Of a stretch of 64,000 bases of DNA, positions 1-8,698 are shown piece by piece; positions within the stretch are counted from its first letter, which is position 1; every line of letters begins with the position of its first letter. The notes under the pieces are model-generated. The model saw only the letters and a program-made list of their open reading frames with translations. It made no database searches and was not told the DNA's origin. Origin of the DNA: Arenibacter algicola. Its GTDB lineage: Bacteria; Bacteroidota; Bacteroidia; Flavobacteriales; Flavobacteriaceae. The position numbers and the translations under genes were made by a program. The stretch is from assembly GCF_000733925.1 (NCBI RefSeq), contig NZ_JPOO01000003.1:2418001-2482000 (forward strand). The letters are read 5' to 3'.

Positions 1-1692
1 ATAAATTTCTATAAGGAAGGGGAACATAGGGAAAAAATTACCGAGTTGATTCAAAACGCCATTACCAACGGAGAAGAATGGGATACCGAATTACAGATTG
101 TTACCGCAAGAGGTAAAGAATTGTGGGTAAGGGCCAAGGGAATGCCAGAGTTTGTCAATGGAAAATGTGTTAGACTTTATGGAATATTTCAAGATATAGA
201 CAAAAAGAAAAAAGCCGAAATCAAGAATGCCCAAATTAAGGAAAGGCTAGATTTGGCTACAGAAGTGGCCAATATAGGAATTTGGGAATACAATTTGCAT
301 AAAGATGAGCTTGAGTGGAACGATGAAATGTTCCCTCTATTTGGAGTAAAACGCAAAGACTTCAAGGGCAATTTCGAATCCTGGAAAGCCACCGTACATC
401 CAGATGACCTAGAGCGATGCTTACAGGAATTTGACCTGGCCGTGTCCGGAATAAAAGATTTTAAAACCGTGTTTCGAATCGTCCATCCAGATGGCACTAT
501 AAAACACATTAAGGCCAATGCCGGTATTTTCAAGGACAATGAGGGAAAAATAATTAAAATGGTTGGGACCAATTGGGATATTACTAAATTGGTGAATACT
601 CAATTAAAATTAAACAAGAATGAGGAGTCTTTTAAGGGGTCCTTTAAATCCTCTGCGGTAGGAATGGCACTGGTGGCAAAGGATGGTACTTGGATGGATG
701 TAAATGACAGTCTCTGTAATAGTCTAGGCTACACTAGAAACGAACTGTTAAAACTTACCTTTCAAGATATTACACATCCCGAAGATCTAAAGAATGATTT
801 ATCCCAACTACAAAGGTTATTGGATGGGAAGATTAATAGTTACCAATTGGAAAAAAGATACTTCCATAAAAAGGGAACAATCGTATACGTTGTGCTCACT
901 GTTACTGCCGTTAAGGATATAGAAGGTAATATTTCCCATTTTATTTCCCAAGTCGTGGATATTACAGCAAAAATTGAAGCCCAAAAGAAATCCGAAGAGT
1001 TCTTGGAATTAACTAAAAGTCAAAATGATAGCTTATTAAATTTTGCCCATATTGTTTCCCACAATCTACGCTCACACTCTTCCAATCTTTCCATGTTGTC
1101 CACTTATTTACTAGAGGAGCAAGGAGAAAGTGAAAAGAAGGAAATTGAAGCAATGATAATGAACGCATCGGAAAGTTTAAACGAAACGGTAATGCACCTA
1201 AATGAAGTTGTACAGATTACCACCGAAGCAAAAGGCCAATTACAGGATGTTAATTTAAATCACATAGTTAAAAGCGTTGAGAAGAATATTAGTGCCCTCC
1301 TAAATCAAAAAAATGTAGAATGCCACATCTCCATAGACCAGTCAATTAAAGTAAAAGGCATACATGCCTATCTAGACAGTGTTCTTCTAAATCTTTTTAC
1401 CAACAGTATAAAATACAGCAGCCCCAATAGAATTCCAAAGATTATGATTGAGGCCACCAAGACCGGAAAGTTCATTACCTTAAACTTCAGGGATAATGGA
1501 CTGGGAATCAACCTTGAGCGACATGGAAAAAAGCTGTTCGGAATGTACAAAACGTTTCATGAACATGAGGATTCCAAGGGAATAGGACTATTTATCACCA
1601 AAAATCAAATAGAGGCAATGAACGGAAAAATTGAAGTGGAAAGTGCCGTTGACAAGGGAACACTTTTTAGAATCACCTTGGTTGCCGCATAA
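1..1692 (+). CDS. PAS-domain sensor histidine kinase (5' end outside window)
   Basis: Membrane-free C-terminal part of a histidine kinase; the reading frame is open to the left edge, so the start lies outside the window and the TTG at 46 is not a start. Visible in order are the end of one PAS/PAC module, a second PAS module (about 65-185 residues from position 46), a third (195-310), a dimerisation/phosphoacceptor helix with the H-box IVSHNLRSH (His about residue 339 from position 46), and a HATPase domain with an N-box (NLFTNSIKY), a DNGLGI G1 box and a GIGLFI G2 box. The HNLRS form of the H-box is common in Bacteroidota PAS kinases. The stop is 13 bases before the response regulator start, so the two form a two-component pair. 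The sensed signal cannot be told. Confidence 0.93.
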   Translation: MNFYKEGEHREKITELIQNAITNGEEWDTELQIVTARGKELWVRAKGMPEFVNGKCVRLYGIFQDIDKKKKAEIKNAQIKERLDLATEVANIGIWEYNLHKDELEWNDEMFPLFGVKRKDFKGNFESWKATVHPDDLERCLQEFDLAVSGIKDFKTVFRIVHPDGTIKHIKANAGIFKDNEGKIIKMVGTNWDITKLVNTQLKLNKNEESFKGSFKSSAVGMALVAKDGTWMDVNDSLCNSLGYTRNELLKLTFQDITHPEDLKNDLSQLQRLLDGKINSYQLEKRYFHKKGTIVYVVLTVTAVKDIEGNISHFISQVVDITAKIEAQKKSEEFLELTKSQNDSLLNFAHIVSHNLRSHSSNLSMLSTYLLEEQGESEKKEIEAMIMNASESLNETVMHLNEVVQITTEAKGQLQDVNLNHIVKSVEKNISALLNQKNVECHISIDQSIKVKGIHAYLDSVLLNLFTNSIKYSSPNRIPKIMIEATKTGKFITLNFRDNGLGINLERHGKKLFGMYKTFHEHEDSKGIGLFITKNQIEAMNGKIEVESAVDKGTLFRITLVAA

Positions 1693-1705
1693 AAATGAAT
1701 CAACA

Positions 1706-2113
1706 ATGGGAAAAATTGAAAGTAGTTGTATCATAGATGATGACCCAATTGCCATATATGGCATTAAAAAGTCGATGAAGGAAATCGATTTCTGCAACAC
1801 GATAGTAGTCTATAAAAATGGACAGGATGCCATAGACGGATTGAACAATATGGTCGCCGAAGGGATAGCGCTACCTTCCATTATTTTATTGGACCTGAAT
1901 ATGCCCATTATGGATGGATGGGAATTTCTGGATGATTTTATTAAAATTCCGAATAACAATACCAAAGCAGTAACTATTTATATTATCAGTTCCTCTATAG
2001 ATCCAAGGGATGTAATTAAGGTCCAGGATTATAGTTTGGTAAGCAACTACATATTGAAACCAATAAAATCCGCAGATCTGCTTAAATTACTGTCTGATGG
2101 TAGTAACAGTTAA
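1706..2113 (+). CDS. Single-domain response regulator (receiver only)
   Basis: A 135-residue stand-alone receiver domain. The acidic pocket is D11-D13, the phospho-acceptor is D63 in LLDLNMPIMDGWEF, the switch Ser/Thr lies in IISSS (about 94-97), and the conserved Lys is K118 in ILKPI. There is no output domain, so it probably signals by protein-protein contact or phosphotransfer. I chose the ATG at 1706: an upstream in-frame start would run inside the kinase gene, and the receiver fold begins right after MGKIESS. It follows the kinase by 13 bases and is its likely partner. The stop is only two bases from the stop of the convergent lipoprotein gene, leaving no room for a separate terminator. 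Confidence 0.93.
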   Translation: MGKIESSCIIDDDPIAIYGIKKSMKEIDFCNTIVVYKNGQDAIDGLNNMVAEGIALPSIILLDLNMPIMDGWEFLDDFIKIPNNNTKAVTIYIISSSIDPRDVIKVQDYSLVSNYILKPIKSADLLKLLSDGSNS

Positions 2114-2115
2114 AA

Positions 2116-3486
2116 TTACCTAATGCCCGGATTAAAATTGTCTGGAGCGTTTTGAGGTTCATTGATAGTACCCGCTTCTCCGGTATCATTATATATTGTC
2201 CATTCGCTGGGAGTATAAATTGGATTAGCTTCCATGACATCTCCATTTCGTATTGCCCTGCCATCTTCAAATTCATGGTTGGTGCCAGACCCATCCTCGC
2301 CAATAACTCCAAAAATGTCTATTACAGTCCCAAAAGGATCCACCAATTCCAAATTATCATCCCCGTTGGAATCTGCAGGACTATTAATAGATACACTATG
2401 GCTGGGAGGGAAACCGTATACGTTTTCGAACTCTGAGGCATTGGGAGAAATAACAAAGGTACTATTGCCTTCAATTACAAATCCCGACAAATCTATGGTA
2501 GAACTTATTTCCGTATTATCATTAGTGTACCTTCTTAGAGTCCATCCCTTTAGATCAAGAGGTTCCGAATCCGAATTATAGAGCTCTACGAACCTTGCTC
2601 CCACATTGTTATCCGGATCCGCCAACTCGGAGATAAAAATCTTTGTTGACGTAAATTCATCCACCAAATCCTCACACCGAATATCCGTAAAAGCAATATC
2701 CAAAGTATCCCTTATTACCAATTGATAATCTTTATTGTCCTTTATTAAAACCCCGGTTATGGTTCCATTCCCTTCTGGCAAAAGCTTGGCCTGAAAATCG
2801 GAATACCCACTGTTCAGTAGTTCAAGTTCCAAATCCTCACAATTGATCAAGTTCCTTATGGTTTCCTCCTCTTTAATCGCAAAGGTTTGTCCCAATTCTG
2901 CCAACAAAATTTCCATATTCTCAAACTGTACCAAGGTGCTTATCATGGAATCCTCCAAATCATTAATACCGACTTTTTTTGGTTGGAGCCCTCCCAATGG
3001 ATCACAGGATTTAAACAAATGCTCCCCAACTATGGCCGCAGGTAAACGCCCCACAGCGGGGTTGCCAAAAGCACTAAAAACGCCCCCCAATTTAAATACC
3101 CCTTTGCTCATCCCCAAATAAAGCCCCTTGGTTTTTATAAGAATTTTAGAGCCCACTTCATAAAACAAATGCGAATCCCTTATATCAATTTCCAATTGCA
3201 GGCCCTGAGTGGGATTGACTAAATTGTCCTGGATGTGCAATGTTCCAAAAAAGTTGCCTGCCAGGTCTGAAGATACTACATACCCTTCTATAACCCAATC
3301 TTCCTGAATTTGTATCAATTCATCCACATACAGCGCCTTAAAATCCCCTATGCTTAAATTGGCCGAAAGCTCAGATGTACAATCGCTTTTGGGAGTCTCA
3401 AAATTTGCATCCTTAACACAGGCCATTAGCAGGTATAAACCCAGAAGGGAAGCAACGCATTTAATATTGTTGATCCTGAAATTCAT
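2116..3486 (-). CDS. Lipoprotein with DUF5689 (OB-like) and lamin-tail domains
   Basis: A 456-residue surface or periplasmic lipoprotein. The signal peptide ends in a lipobox LLMAC (Cys about 23). Residues about 40-270 look like DUF5689, an OB-fold-like domain found in Bacteroidota (IEGYVVSSDLAGNFFGTLHIQD region). Residues about 285-400 look like a lamin-tail domain (KIFISELADPDNN, ARFVELYNS, LDLKGWTLRRY). Both domain types are linked with extracellular nucleases in other bacteria. The gene starts 41 bases after the stop of the upstream TonB receptor and is almost certainly in the same transcript; the divergent neighbour beyond that receptor is a secreted EEP-family enzyme. Domain assignment is by eye; catalytic activity is not expected from this protein itself. 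Confidence 0.8.
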   Translation of the reverse strand: MNFRINNIKCVASLLGLYLLMACVKDANFETPKSDCTSELSANLSIGDFKALYVDELIQIQEDWVIEGYVVSSDLAGNFFGTLHIQDNLVNPTQGLQLEIDIRDSHLFYEVGSKILIKTKGLYLGMSKGVFKLGGVFSAFGNPAVGRLPAAIVGEHLFKSCDPLGGLQPKKVGINDLEDSMISTLVQFENMEILLAELGQTFAIKEEETIRNLINCEDLELELLNSGYSDFQAKLLPEGNGTITGVLIKDNKDYQLVIRDTLDIAFTDIRCEDLVDEFTSTKIFISELADPDNNVGARFVELYNSDSEPLDLKGWTLRRYTNDNTEISSTIDLSGFVIEGNSTFVISPNASEFENVYGFPPSHSVSINSPADSNGDDNLELVDPFGTVIDIFGVIGEDGSGTNHEFEDGRAIRNGDVMEANPIYTPSEWTIYNDTGEAGTINEPQNAPDNFNPGIR

Positions 3487-3527
3487 TGTTCCATTATTTC
3501 TCTCCAGTCCAATTACAAAAGGGAATT

Positions 3528-6269
3528 TTAAAAACTAATAGCAAAATTTATAAAATACGTACGTCCATAGCCATACCAATATTTGGGTGCAAATGAAGGG
3601 CTGCCGCTTAAGTTATCCTGTTGCAACTGTCCAAAATTACCGTTCCTGCTTTGTTCGTATCCTCCTGTTCTAAAAACTGCATCAAAAACATTGTTAATAC
3701 TCGCAAAAACACTTATATACTTCCCCTTTTTCAACCAAGATTTACCCCCTACCATATTCAACAAATAGAAATTATCCAATTTATTTTGGGACAATAAGCG
3801 TTCTACATTTTCATCCGTAGCCTCTGGAAATGCCGAACCAGTATCTGGATCCAAATAAAAACTCTGTGTCCTTGTTATCGTAGAAATACTGGCATAATTA
3901 TTCCCCAAATAATTAGCGGTAGCTCCTATCCACCAATATTTGGGATCTCGGTATTCCACCCCTAGGGCAAATGCCTTTTGAGGCCCTTGGGGCAACTTGT
4001 AATCCTTCACCTTTGCAATTCCTAAATCTATATTGCCTTCAGGGCCAAGGATATCTTCCTCTGCTCCGGCCGTATCAAAATTTATGGTTACAAAAGGGTC
4101 ACTGGCATAAAGAAATTTGCCTAGGGCAGCCACTAGGGATAGTTTCACGGCTGAAGAAAGCTGATACTCCAATCCTATTTCCGTCCCTAAATGAAGTTTG
4201 TCCAAATCCGTAAGGACTTCCTGAACAAAATCGCTGCCCACCCCTGCATCTACAAAGAAAAAATTAATATCTGTAATATTCTGAAATCGGGTATAATAGC
4301 CGGATACGCGTCCGGTTAAATTAGGTAGTCTTATATAATAGTTGAGATCTGTAGTTGTAATTGTTTCGCTTTGAATATCATTTACCACCTGGTTATTCTC
4401 CCTAGGATTTATAAAAACATTTTGATAAACCGGGGGCTTGGTCAGATACGCCCCGTTCAAAGCAACCCAATGCCTACCGTTAAATTTATAGGTTAAACCC
4501 CCTTTGGCCCCAAAATTGGAAAATTCAACTTTTTCACCCTTTCCGAAGGAGGTATTCAAAAAACGCTCATTCCTAAATTGGCCGTCCCTTTGATAATTGG
4601 TTGAGGTATAATTAGCCCCAAAAAACCCGTCCCACTTGGGATACCGTATAGCAAATTGGGCAAAAGCGTCATAGACTTCAGCTTTAATATGATAATGGTA
4701 GTTGAATAGATTGGATGTTGTTTTATTTAGACTACCATCCAGATCATTTTTTGTGTTGGAAAACGGATCTATATCCTCATGATATTCAGCCCCCAACAAA
4801 TCGCTGATTTCCGCATAGTTATCCGAGTCCAAATTGGTATAATGCCCGCCAAAATCAATTTTCAGGTGATCATTTAGGGCGTAATTACCAATCGTGGAGA
4901 CATTAAACTGTTGGTCCTCATTGGTATCCTCATAGTAAATATAAGCCGCTTTGCCCTGGACAGACAAACTGGAATTTGCCTGGTATAGATCGTTCCAATT
5001 TAACTGTGGATTATTCAGGAATCCGTCTTTGGCCCTATTAGCGCCAATAAAATTGGCTCCAATAGGACTATTGATATAATAACTTGGTAAATATCTGTAA
5101 TAAGTCTTATCCGGATTTGGGGCATTATAGTATCCCAACCTACCCTTGGAATTGGTTCCAAATTGATAGGATAACCCCGTATTTAAAGTAAATCTTTTGG
5201 TGGTATAAAAATGATTCAACATAAAAATGGGATCCACAATTTTCCGCTCCCTGGAGTTCCTAATTTTATCGTTTTGAGTACCCCAATAAGGGTTATATCT
5301 ATTCCCGGCCAATTGAAAAACTTCCTCGGTTATAGCGGAAGACCTTCCCCGACGATTGGAAGCCCAAATGCCTGTTAGATTGATGCTGTTTTTGTCATTC
5401 AATTTGTATTCAAAAGCACCAAAAAAAGAATATGCATCGTACAAGGTACCATCAATATAACCCTCCTTTGCCCATCTTCTAGAGGCCGAGACACTGTAAT
5501 TGATGCCTTTTTGAGGCACACCGGAGGAATAGGTAGCCATAAATCGGCCCGCATAAGTTCTGTTGGAGGCCGAAGAAGACAAACGCATCCCTTTCCTAAA
5601 AGTGGATGGCCTGGTACTAATATTTGTTGTACCCAAAATACCTCCAAAGGAGTAATCCGATGCCTGTAACCCATGGGTAAATTCCTGATTTCTTGTAACA
5701 TCGTTAAGGCCTCCCCAATTATTCCATTGAGGACGACCGTCCATTAATTTGTTCATGGGAATACCGTTTAGGAGGATAACACCATTTTCCGATCCATAGC
5801 CCCTTACACGAAAAAATGCCTGACCAAAATCGAATGCCGCCCTATTTAGAAAAATATCCTTGGTCGCCTGTAACATGCCCGATGTCATTGAAATGCTTTC
5901 ATCTTCCAACAAGTCAGAATCCGTTAACGTAATTAAGTTGTCTGTTTTCTCCTGGACAATATCACGATCCAAAAAAATAATTCCCAGATCCAAATCTTCA
6001 GAACCTATAGAAATGGGCATTCTTTTGATTAGATAATCTTGGGCGGTAATAGATAGTATATAATCTCCGGGCTGTTTTAGCGAAAGCACAAATTTCCCAT
6101 CGACGGGATCAGGTTTTACAGGAGCAGACCCTGAAATTTCAATTTTTGCATATTCAATGGTTTCTTGGGTTACCATATCCCTTACAAAACCCTTAACATA
6201 GTAGATTTCCTGTGCATAACCCCAGATGCCCTGCAGTAATAAAAAGGATATTGCCAAACCATTTTTCAT
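3528..6269 (-). CDS. TonB-dependent receptor with CarboxypepD_reg-like N-domain
   Basis: A 913-residue outer-membrane receptor. The signal peptide ends near GIWGYAQ. Residues about 23-105 form a carboxypeptidase-regulatory-like beta domain, followed by a plug (about 120-235; RVRGYGSENGVILLNGIPMN) and a beta barrel ending in aromatic ...FINFAISF, the usual terminal strand signal. Ligand import would be driven by TonB/ExbBD. It lacks a SusD partner; the companion gene 41 bases downstream is the DUF5689/lamin-tail lipoprotein instead, and an EEP-family secreted enzyme is divergently encoded across a 121-bp intergenic region. That context suggests uptake of products of extracellular nucleic-acid or phosphodiester breakdown, but the substrate is inference. 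Confidence 0.92.
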   Translation of the reverse strand: MKNGLAISFLLLQGIWGYAQEIYYVKGFVRDMVTQETIEYAKIEISGSAPVKPDPVDGKFVLSLKQPGDYILSITAQDYLIKRMPISIGSEDLDLGIIFLDRDIVQEKTDNLITLTDSDLLEDESISMTSGMLQATKDIFLNRAAFDFGQAFFRVRGYGSENGVILLNGIPMNKLMDGRPQWNNWGGLNDVTRNQEFTHGLQASDYSFGGILGTTNISTRPSTFRKGMRLSSSASNRTYAGRFMATYSSGVPQKGINYSVSASRRWAKEGYIDGTLYDAYSFFGAFEYKLNDKNSINLTGIWASNRRGRSSAITEEVFQLAGNRYNPYWGTQNDKIRNSRERKIVDPIFMLNHFYTTKRFTLNTGLSYQFGTNSKGRLGYYNAPNPDKTYYRYLPSYYINSPIGANFIGANRAKDGFLNNPQLNWNDLYQANSSLSVQGKAAYIYYEDTNEDQQFNVSTIGNYALNDHLKIDFGGHYTNLDSDNYAEISDLLGAEYHEDIDPFSNTKNDLDGSLNKTTSNLFNYHYHIKAEVYDAFAQFAIRYPKWDGFFGANYTSTNYQRDGQFRNERFLNTSFGKGEKVEFSNFGAKGGLTYKFNGRHWVALNGAYLTKPPVYQNVFINPRENNQVVNDIQSETITTTDLNYYIRLPNLTGRVSGYYTRFQNITDINFFFVDAGVGSDFVQEVLTDLDKLHLGTEIGLEYQLSSAVKLSLVAALGKFLYASDPFVTINFDTAGAEEDILGPEGNIDLGIAKVKDYKLPQGPQKAFALGVEYRDPKYWWIGATANYLGNNYASISTITRTQSFYLDPDTGSAFPEATDENVERLLSQNKLDNFYLLNMVGGKSWLKKGKYISVFASINNVFDAVFRTGGYEQSRNGNFGQLQQDNLSGSPSFAPKYWYGYGRTYFINFAISF

Positions 6270-6390
6270 TCCTGAAGATGAAATATTTTAACAATTTGGT
6301 TATAAGATATTAATAATTAACAGTATATTCTTATTTTATTTCAAGAAAAGTTAATGTATTGCTTACAGTATTCAAGAAATAATGTAATCC

Positions 6391-7434
6391 ATGAGTATTA
6401 CTTACACCTTATTTGTGACCTTTTTTACATTTAGCGGTGTCCTAGCACAGGAGGCTAAGACGTATAAGATTAGAACTGTGGCCTTTTACAATTTGGAGAA
6501 CTTATTTGATACCGTTAACGACTCATTGACCTTTGACGACGACCGCACTCCGGATGGAAAGGATAATTGGACCATTGAACGCTATAACCATAAAATTTAC
6601 AATATGTCCAAGGTATTGTCGGAAATAGGGAATCCCGACACCCAAACTTCCCCAGATATTATTGGGCTATGTGAACTGGAAAATAGACAGGTAGTGGAGG
6701 ACCTGATAAACCATCCCCATCTTAGGGAGAAGGATTATGGAATAATTCATTACGATTCCCCAGATGAGCGAGGCATAGATGTGGCCCTTTTATATAAAAC
6801 AGAAGCCTTTTTGCCCACTTCATTTGTCAGTCTCCGATTATTGCTCACCAATGAAAACGACTATAGGGATTACACCAGGGATCAATTGGTAGTAAGTGGC
6901 CTTTTAGACGGGGAGGAAATGCATTTCATTGTAAATCACTGGCCTTCAAGAAGCGGAGGGGAAGCTAGGAGCAAGCCCAATAGAATAGAGGCTGCCCGAC
7001 TAAATAAGAGGATTATAGATTCCATTTCAGAGTTGAGTCCAAAAGCAAAAATCATTAGCATGGGCGATCTTAACGACGACCCAATAGATGACAGTTTAAA
7101 AAAAATATTGAAAACCAAGGGAAAGGTCGCAGACTTGGAAAATAGCGATCTTTATAATCCTATGGAAATACTCTATAAAAAAGGAATAGGCTCCTTGGCC
7201 TATAGGGACCGATGGAACCTATTTGATCAGATTTATTTCACTGCCAATATTGTTCAAGAATCACCGGACCAATACCGTTTTTGGAAAGCAGGGGTTTATA
7301 GTCCGTCTTACCTAATCGACAAAAAGGGCCAATACAAGGGATATCCATTACGTACCTATGCAGGAGGAAACTATATTGGTGGTTACAGTGACCATTTTCC
7401 TGTATATATCCACCTAATAAAGGCTGTAGACTAG
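6391..7434 (+). CDS. Secreted endonuclease/exonuclease/phosphatase (EEP) family protein
   Basis: A 347-residue protein with a signal peptide (MSITYTLFVTFFTFSGVLAQ, cleavage after A19). EEP-fold metal and catalytic motifs are complete: YNLENL (N34), LCELEN (E95), GIDVALLY (D130), VNHWPSR (N182, H183), MGDLNDD (D226, N228) and a C-terminal YSDHFPV (Asp-His pair). Members hydrolyse phosphodiester bonds (DNases, phosphodiesterases, sphingomyelinases); the form with NHWPSR is typical of bacterial secreted nuclease-like enzymes. It is divergent from the TonB receptor/lamin-tail operon, which suggests a shared job in extracellular nucleic acid or phosphate-ester use. It converges with the DUF1080 gene with only four bases between stops. 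The exact substrate is not determined. Confidence 0.9.
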   Translation: MSITYTLFVTFFTFSGVLAQEAKTYKIRTVAFYNLENLFDTVNDSLTFDDDRTPDGKDNWTIERYNHKIYNMSKVLSEIGNPDTQTSPDIIGLCELENRQVVEDLINHPHLREKDYGIIHYDSPDERGIDVALLYKTEAFLPTSFVSLRLLLTNENDYRDYTRDQLVVSGLLDGEEMHFIVNHWPSRSGGEARSKPNRIEAARLNKRIIDSISELSPKAKIISMGDLNDDPIDDSLKKILKTKGKVADLENSDLYNPMEILYKKGIGSLAYRDRWNLFDQIYFTANIVQESPDQYRFWKAGVYSPSYLIDKKGQYKGYPLRTYAGGNYIGGYSDHFPVYIHLIKAVD

Positions 7435-7438
7435 ATAA

Positions 7439-8032
7439 TTATTGCGGAAGCACAATATTGATATTTCTCCACTTTACCTTAATTCCGCCCCCGTCATGGA
7501 TCTGAAGGGCAATAGAACCTTTACCTGCACCAATTTTATCATCGGTAATGCTTACCATTTCCGTACCATTGAGCCATGAAGTTAATTTATTGCCAGAGAG
7601 CTTTATTTTCATCGTATTCCACTCCCCTTCCTTGAGTACCTTATCCTTTTCGGGATCGGGTTTAATTAGCCATCCCCTGCCATAGGACTCATAGACACCA
7701 CCTGTATCATGGCCCGGGGGTGCAACTTCTACCTGCCAACCACTAACTTTGGTGCCGTCCACAGTAGACCTCACGAACACGCCACTGTTCCCATTTGCTT
7801 CCTGCTTAAACTCCAAGGTAAGTTCAAAATCATCGTAATATTTATCCGTGGCCAAATAACCATATTGTTTGTCCGGTCCACTCTCGGAAACAAGAAGTCC
7901 ATCTTCCACGTACCATTTTTCTGTGCCGTAGATCGTCCAGCCCGATAAATCTTTGCCATTAAACAGCGACATTTCCTGAGAGATGGCAGGAATGGCCATA
8001 AGGGCCAGAACAACAACTACTAAATTTTTCAT
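7439..8032 (-). CDS. DUF1080 (3-keto-disaccharide hydrolase-like) secreted protein
   Basis: A 197-residue single-domain DUF1080 protein with a signal peptide (MKNLVVVVLALMAIPAISQ). The beta-sandwich begins SLFNGKDLSGW and contains the family hallmarks EDGLLVSE, FVRSTVDG, EWNTMKIKLSGN and SWLNGTEMV. Family members include enzymes that cleave glycosides already oxidised at C3 and proteins of unknown function. I prefer the ATG at 8032 because it gives a compact signal peptide; an in-frame ATG three codons upstream (8041) is possible. It is a paralogue of the DUF1080 genes at 46592 and 49678 but stands apart from them, next to a four-helix membrane protein; no operator like that of the later cluster is seen here. 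Confidence 0.85.
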   Translation of the reverse strand: MKNLVVVVLALMAIPAISQEMSLFNGKDLSGWTIYGTEKWYVEDGLLVSESGPDKQYGYLATDKYYDDFELTLEFKQEANGNSGVFVRSTVDGTKVSGWQVEVAPPGHDTGGVYESYGRGWLIKPDPEKDKVLKEGEWNTMKIKLSGNKLTSWLNGTEMVSITDDKIGAGKGSIALQIHDGGGIKVKWRNINIVLPQ

Positions 8033-8147
8033 GTGGTACATAAATTAGGTTTATGATTTATTGATATTTCTAATTTGTTAGGATTATTACAACGGCCAAT
8101 AGTCCGTCATTTGTCCAAGGAACCTTAATACCCCCAAGGACAATTGA

Positions 8148-8606
8148 TCAATTGAGCCATTGTGCCCAGGGAATTCTGCTAAGGATGAGGATCAATCCCA
8201 AACCATAAAAAATGGTAATGGTCTTAAATTTTCTTTTGCCTTCCAAAACTTTCTTGTGTTTGGACCAGCCAACCGTAATAAAGACAACTGCAATTATGTT
8301 GATAAATGGATGTTCTACGGCCAATAAACGGGATGCAGAGTTTAACCCACCCATGCCCAATGTTTTAATGGCATTCAATCCATTCGAAGACACAAAATAG
8401 AGTACCAGGCCCACCAAGAGTTGCAGATGTGATAAAATTAGCGCAAATAGGCTAATTCTAAAATCCTTTCTCAGTGTGAAATCCTTATTTCCTGTCCACC
8501 CCAAAATACCATTGGCCACGGCTAAAAATAATACAGCCAATACCACATAGGCAAAATAAGAATGTAAGGCGAGAATCCATTGATGTGCTAATCCGTAATC
8601 TTCCAT
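8148..8606 (-). CDS. Four-helix membrane protein, cytochrome-b-like
   Basis: A 152-residue integral membrane protein with four predicted helices (about 11-33, 48-72, 97-115 and 128-146). Histidines H15, H60 and H99 sit in or at the ends of the first three helices and could bind haem, which is why relatives are often labelled cytochrome B, but no firm cytochrome signature is present. The protein ends ...IPWAQWLN. A 14-bp palindrome (8141-8154) spans the stop codon. No function can be assigned; the protein is of a kind I know as conserved in Flavobacteriia. Confidence 0.75.
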   Translation of the reverse strand: MEDYGLAHQWILALHSYFAYVVLAVLFLAVANGILGWTGNKDFTLRKDFRISLFALILSHLQLLVGLVLYFVSSNGLNAIKTLGMGGLNSASRLLAVEHPFINIIAVVFITVGWSKHKKVLEGKRKFKTITIFYGLGLILILSRIPWAQWLN

Positions 8607-8646
8607 AGTTTTTATTTTAATTTATAAATGTAAGGAATTTTGGGAA

Positions 8647-8673
8647 TAAAAAAACCCCGCTTAATAGCGGGGT
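8647..8673 (-). terminator. Intrinsic terminator of the TonB receptor gene
   Basis: Stem CCCCGC (8655-8660) / GCGGGG (8667-8672) with loop TTAATA, extended by one A-T pair. Read on the minus strand it is followed directly by seven U, and it lies 26 bases after the stop of the receptor gene at 8699. Confidence 0.88.
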
Positions 8674-8698
8674 CGTCATTTTTTGCTTTTATTGATAC

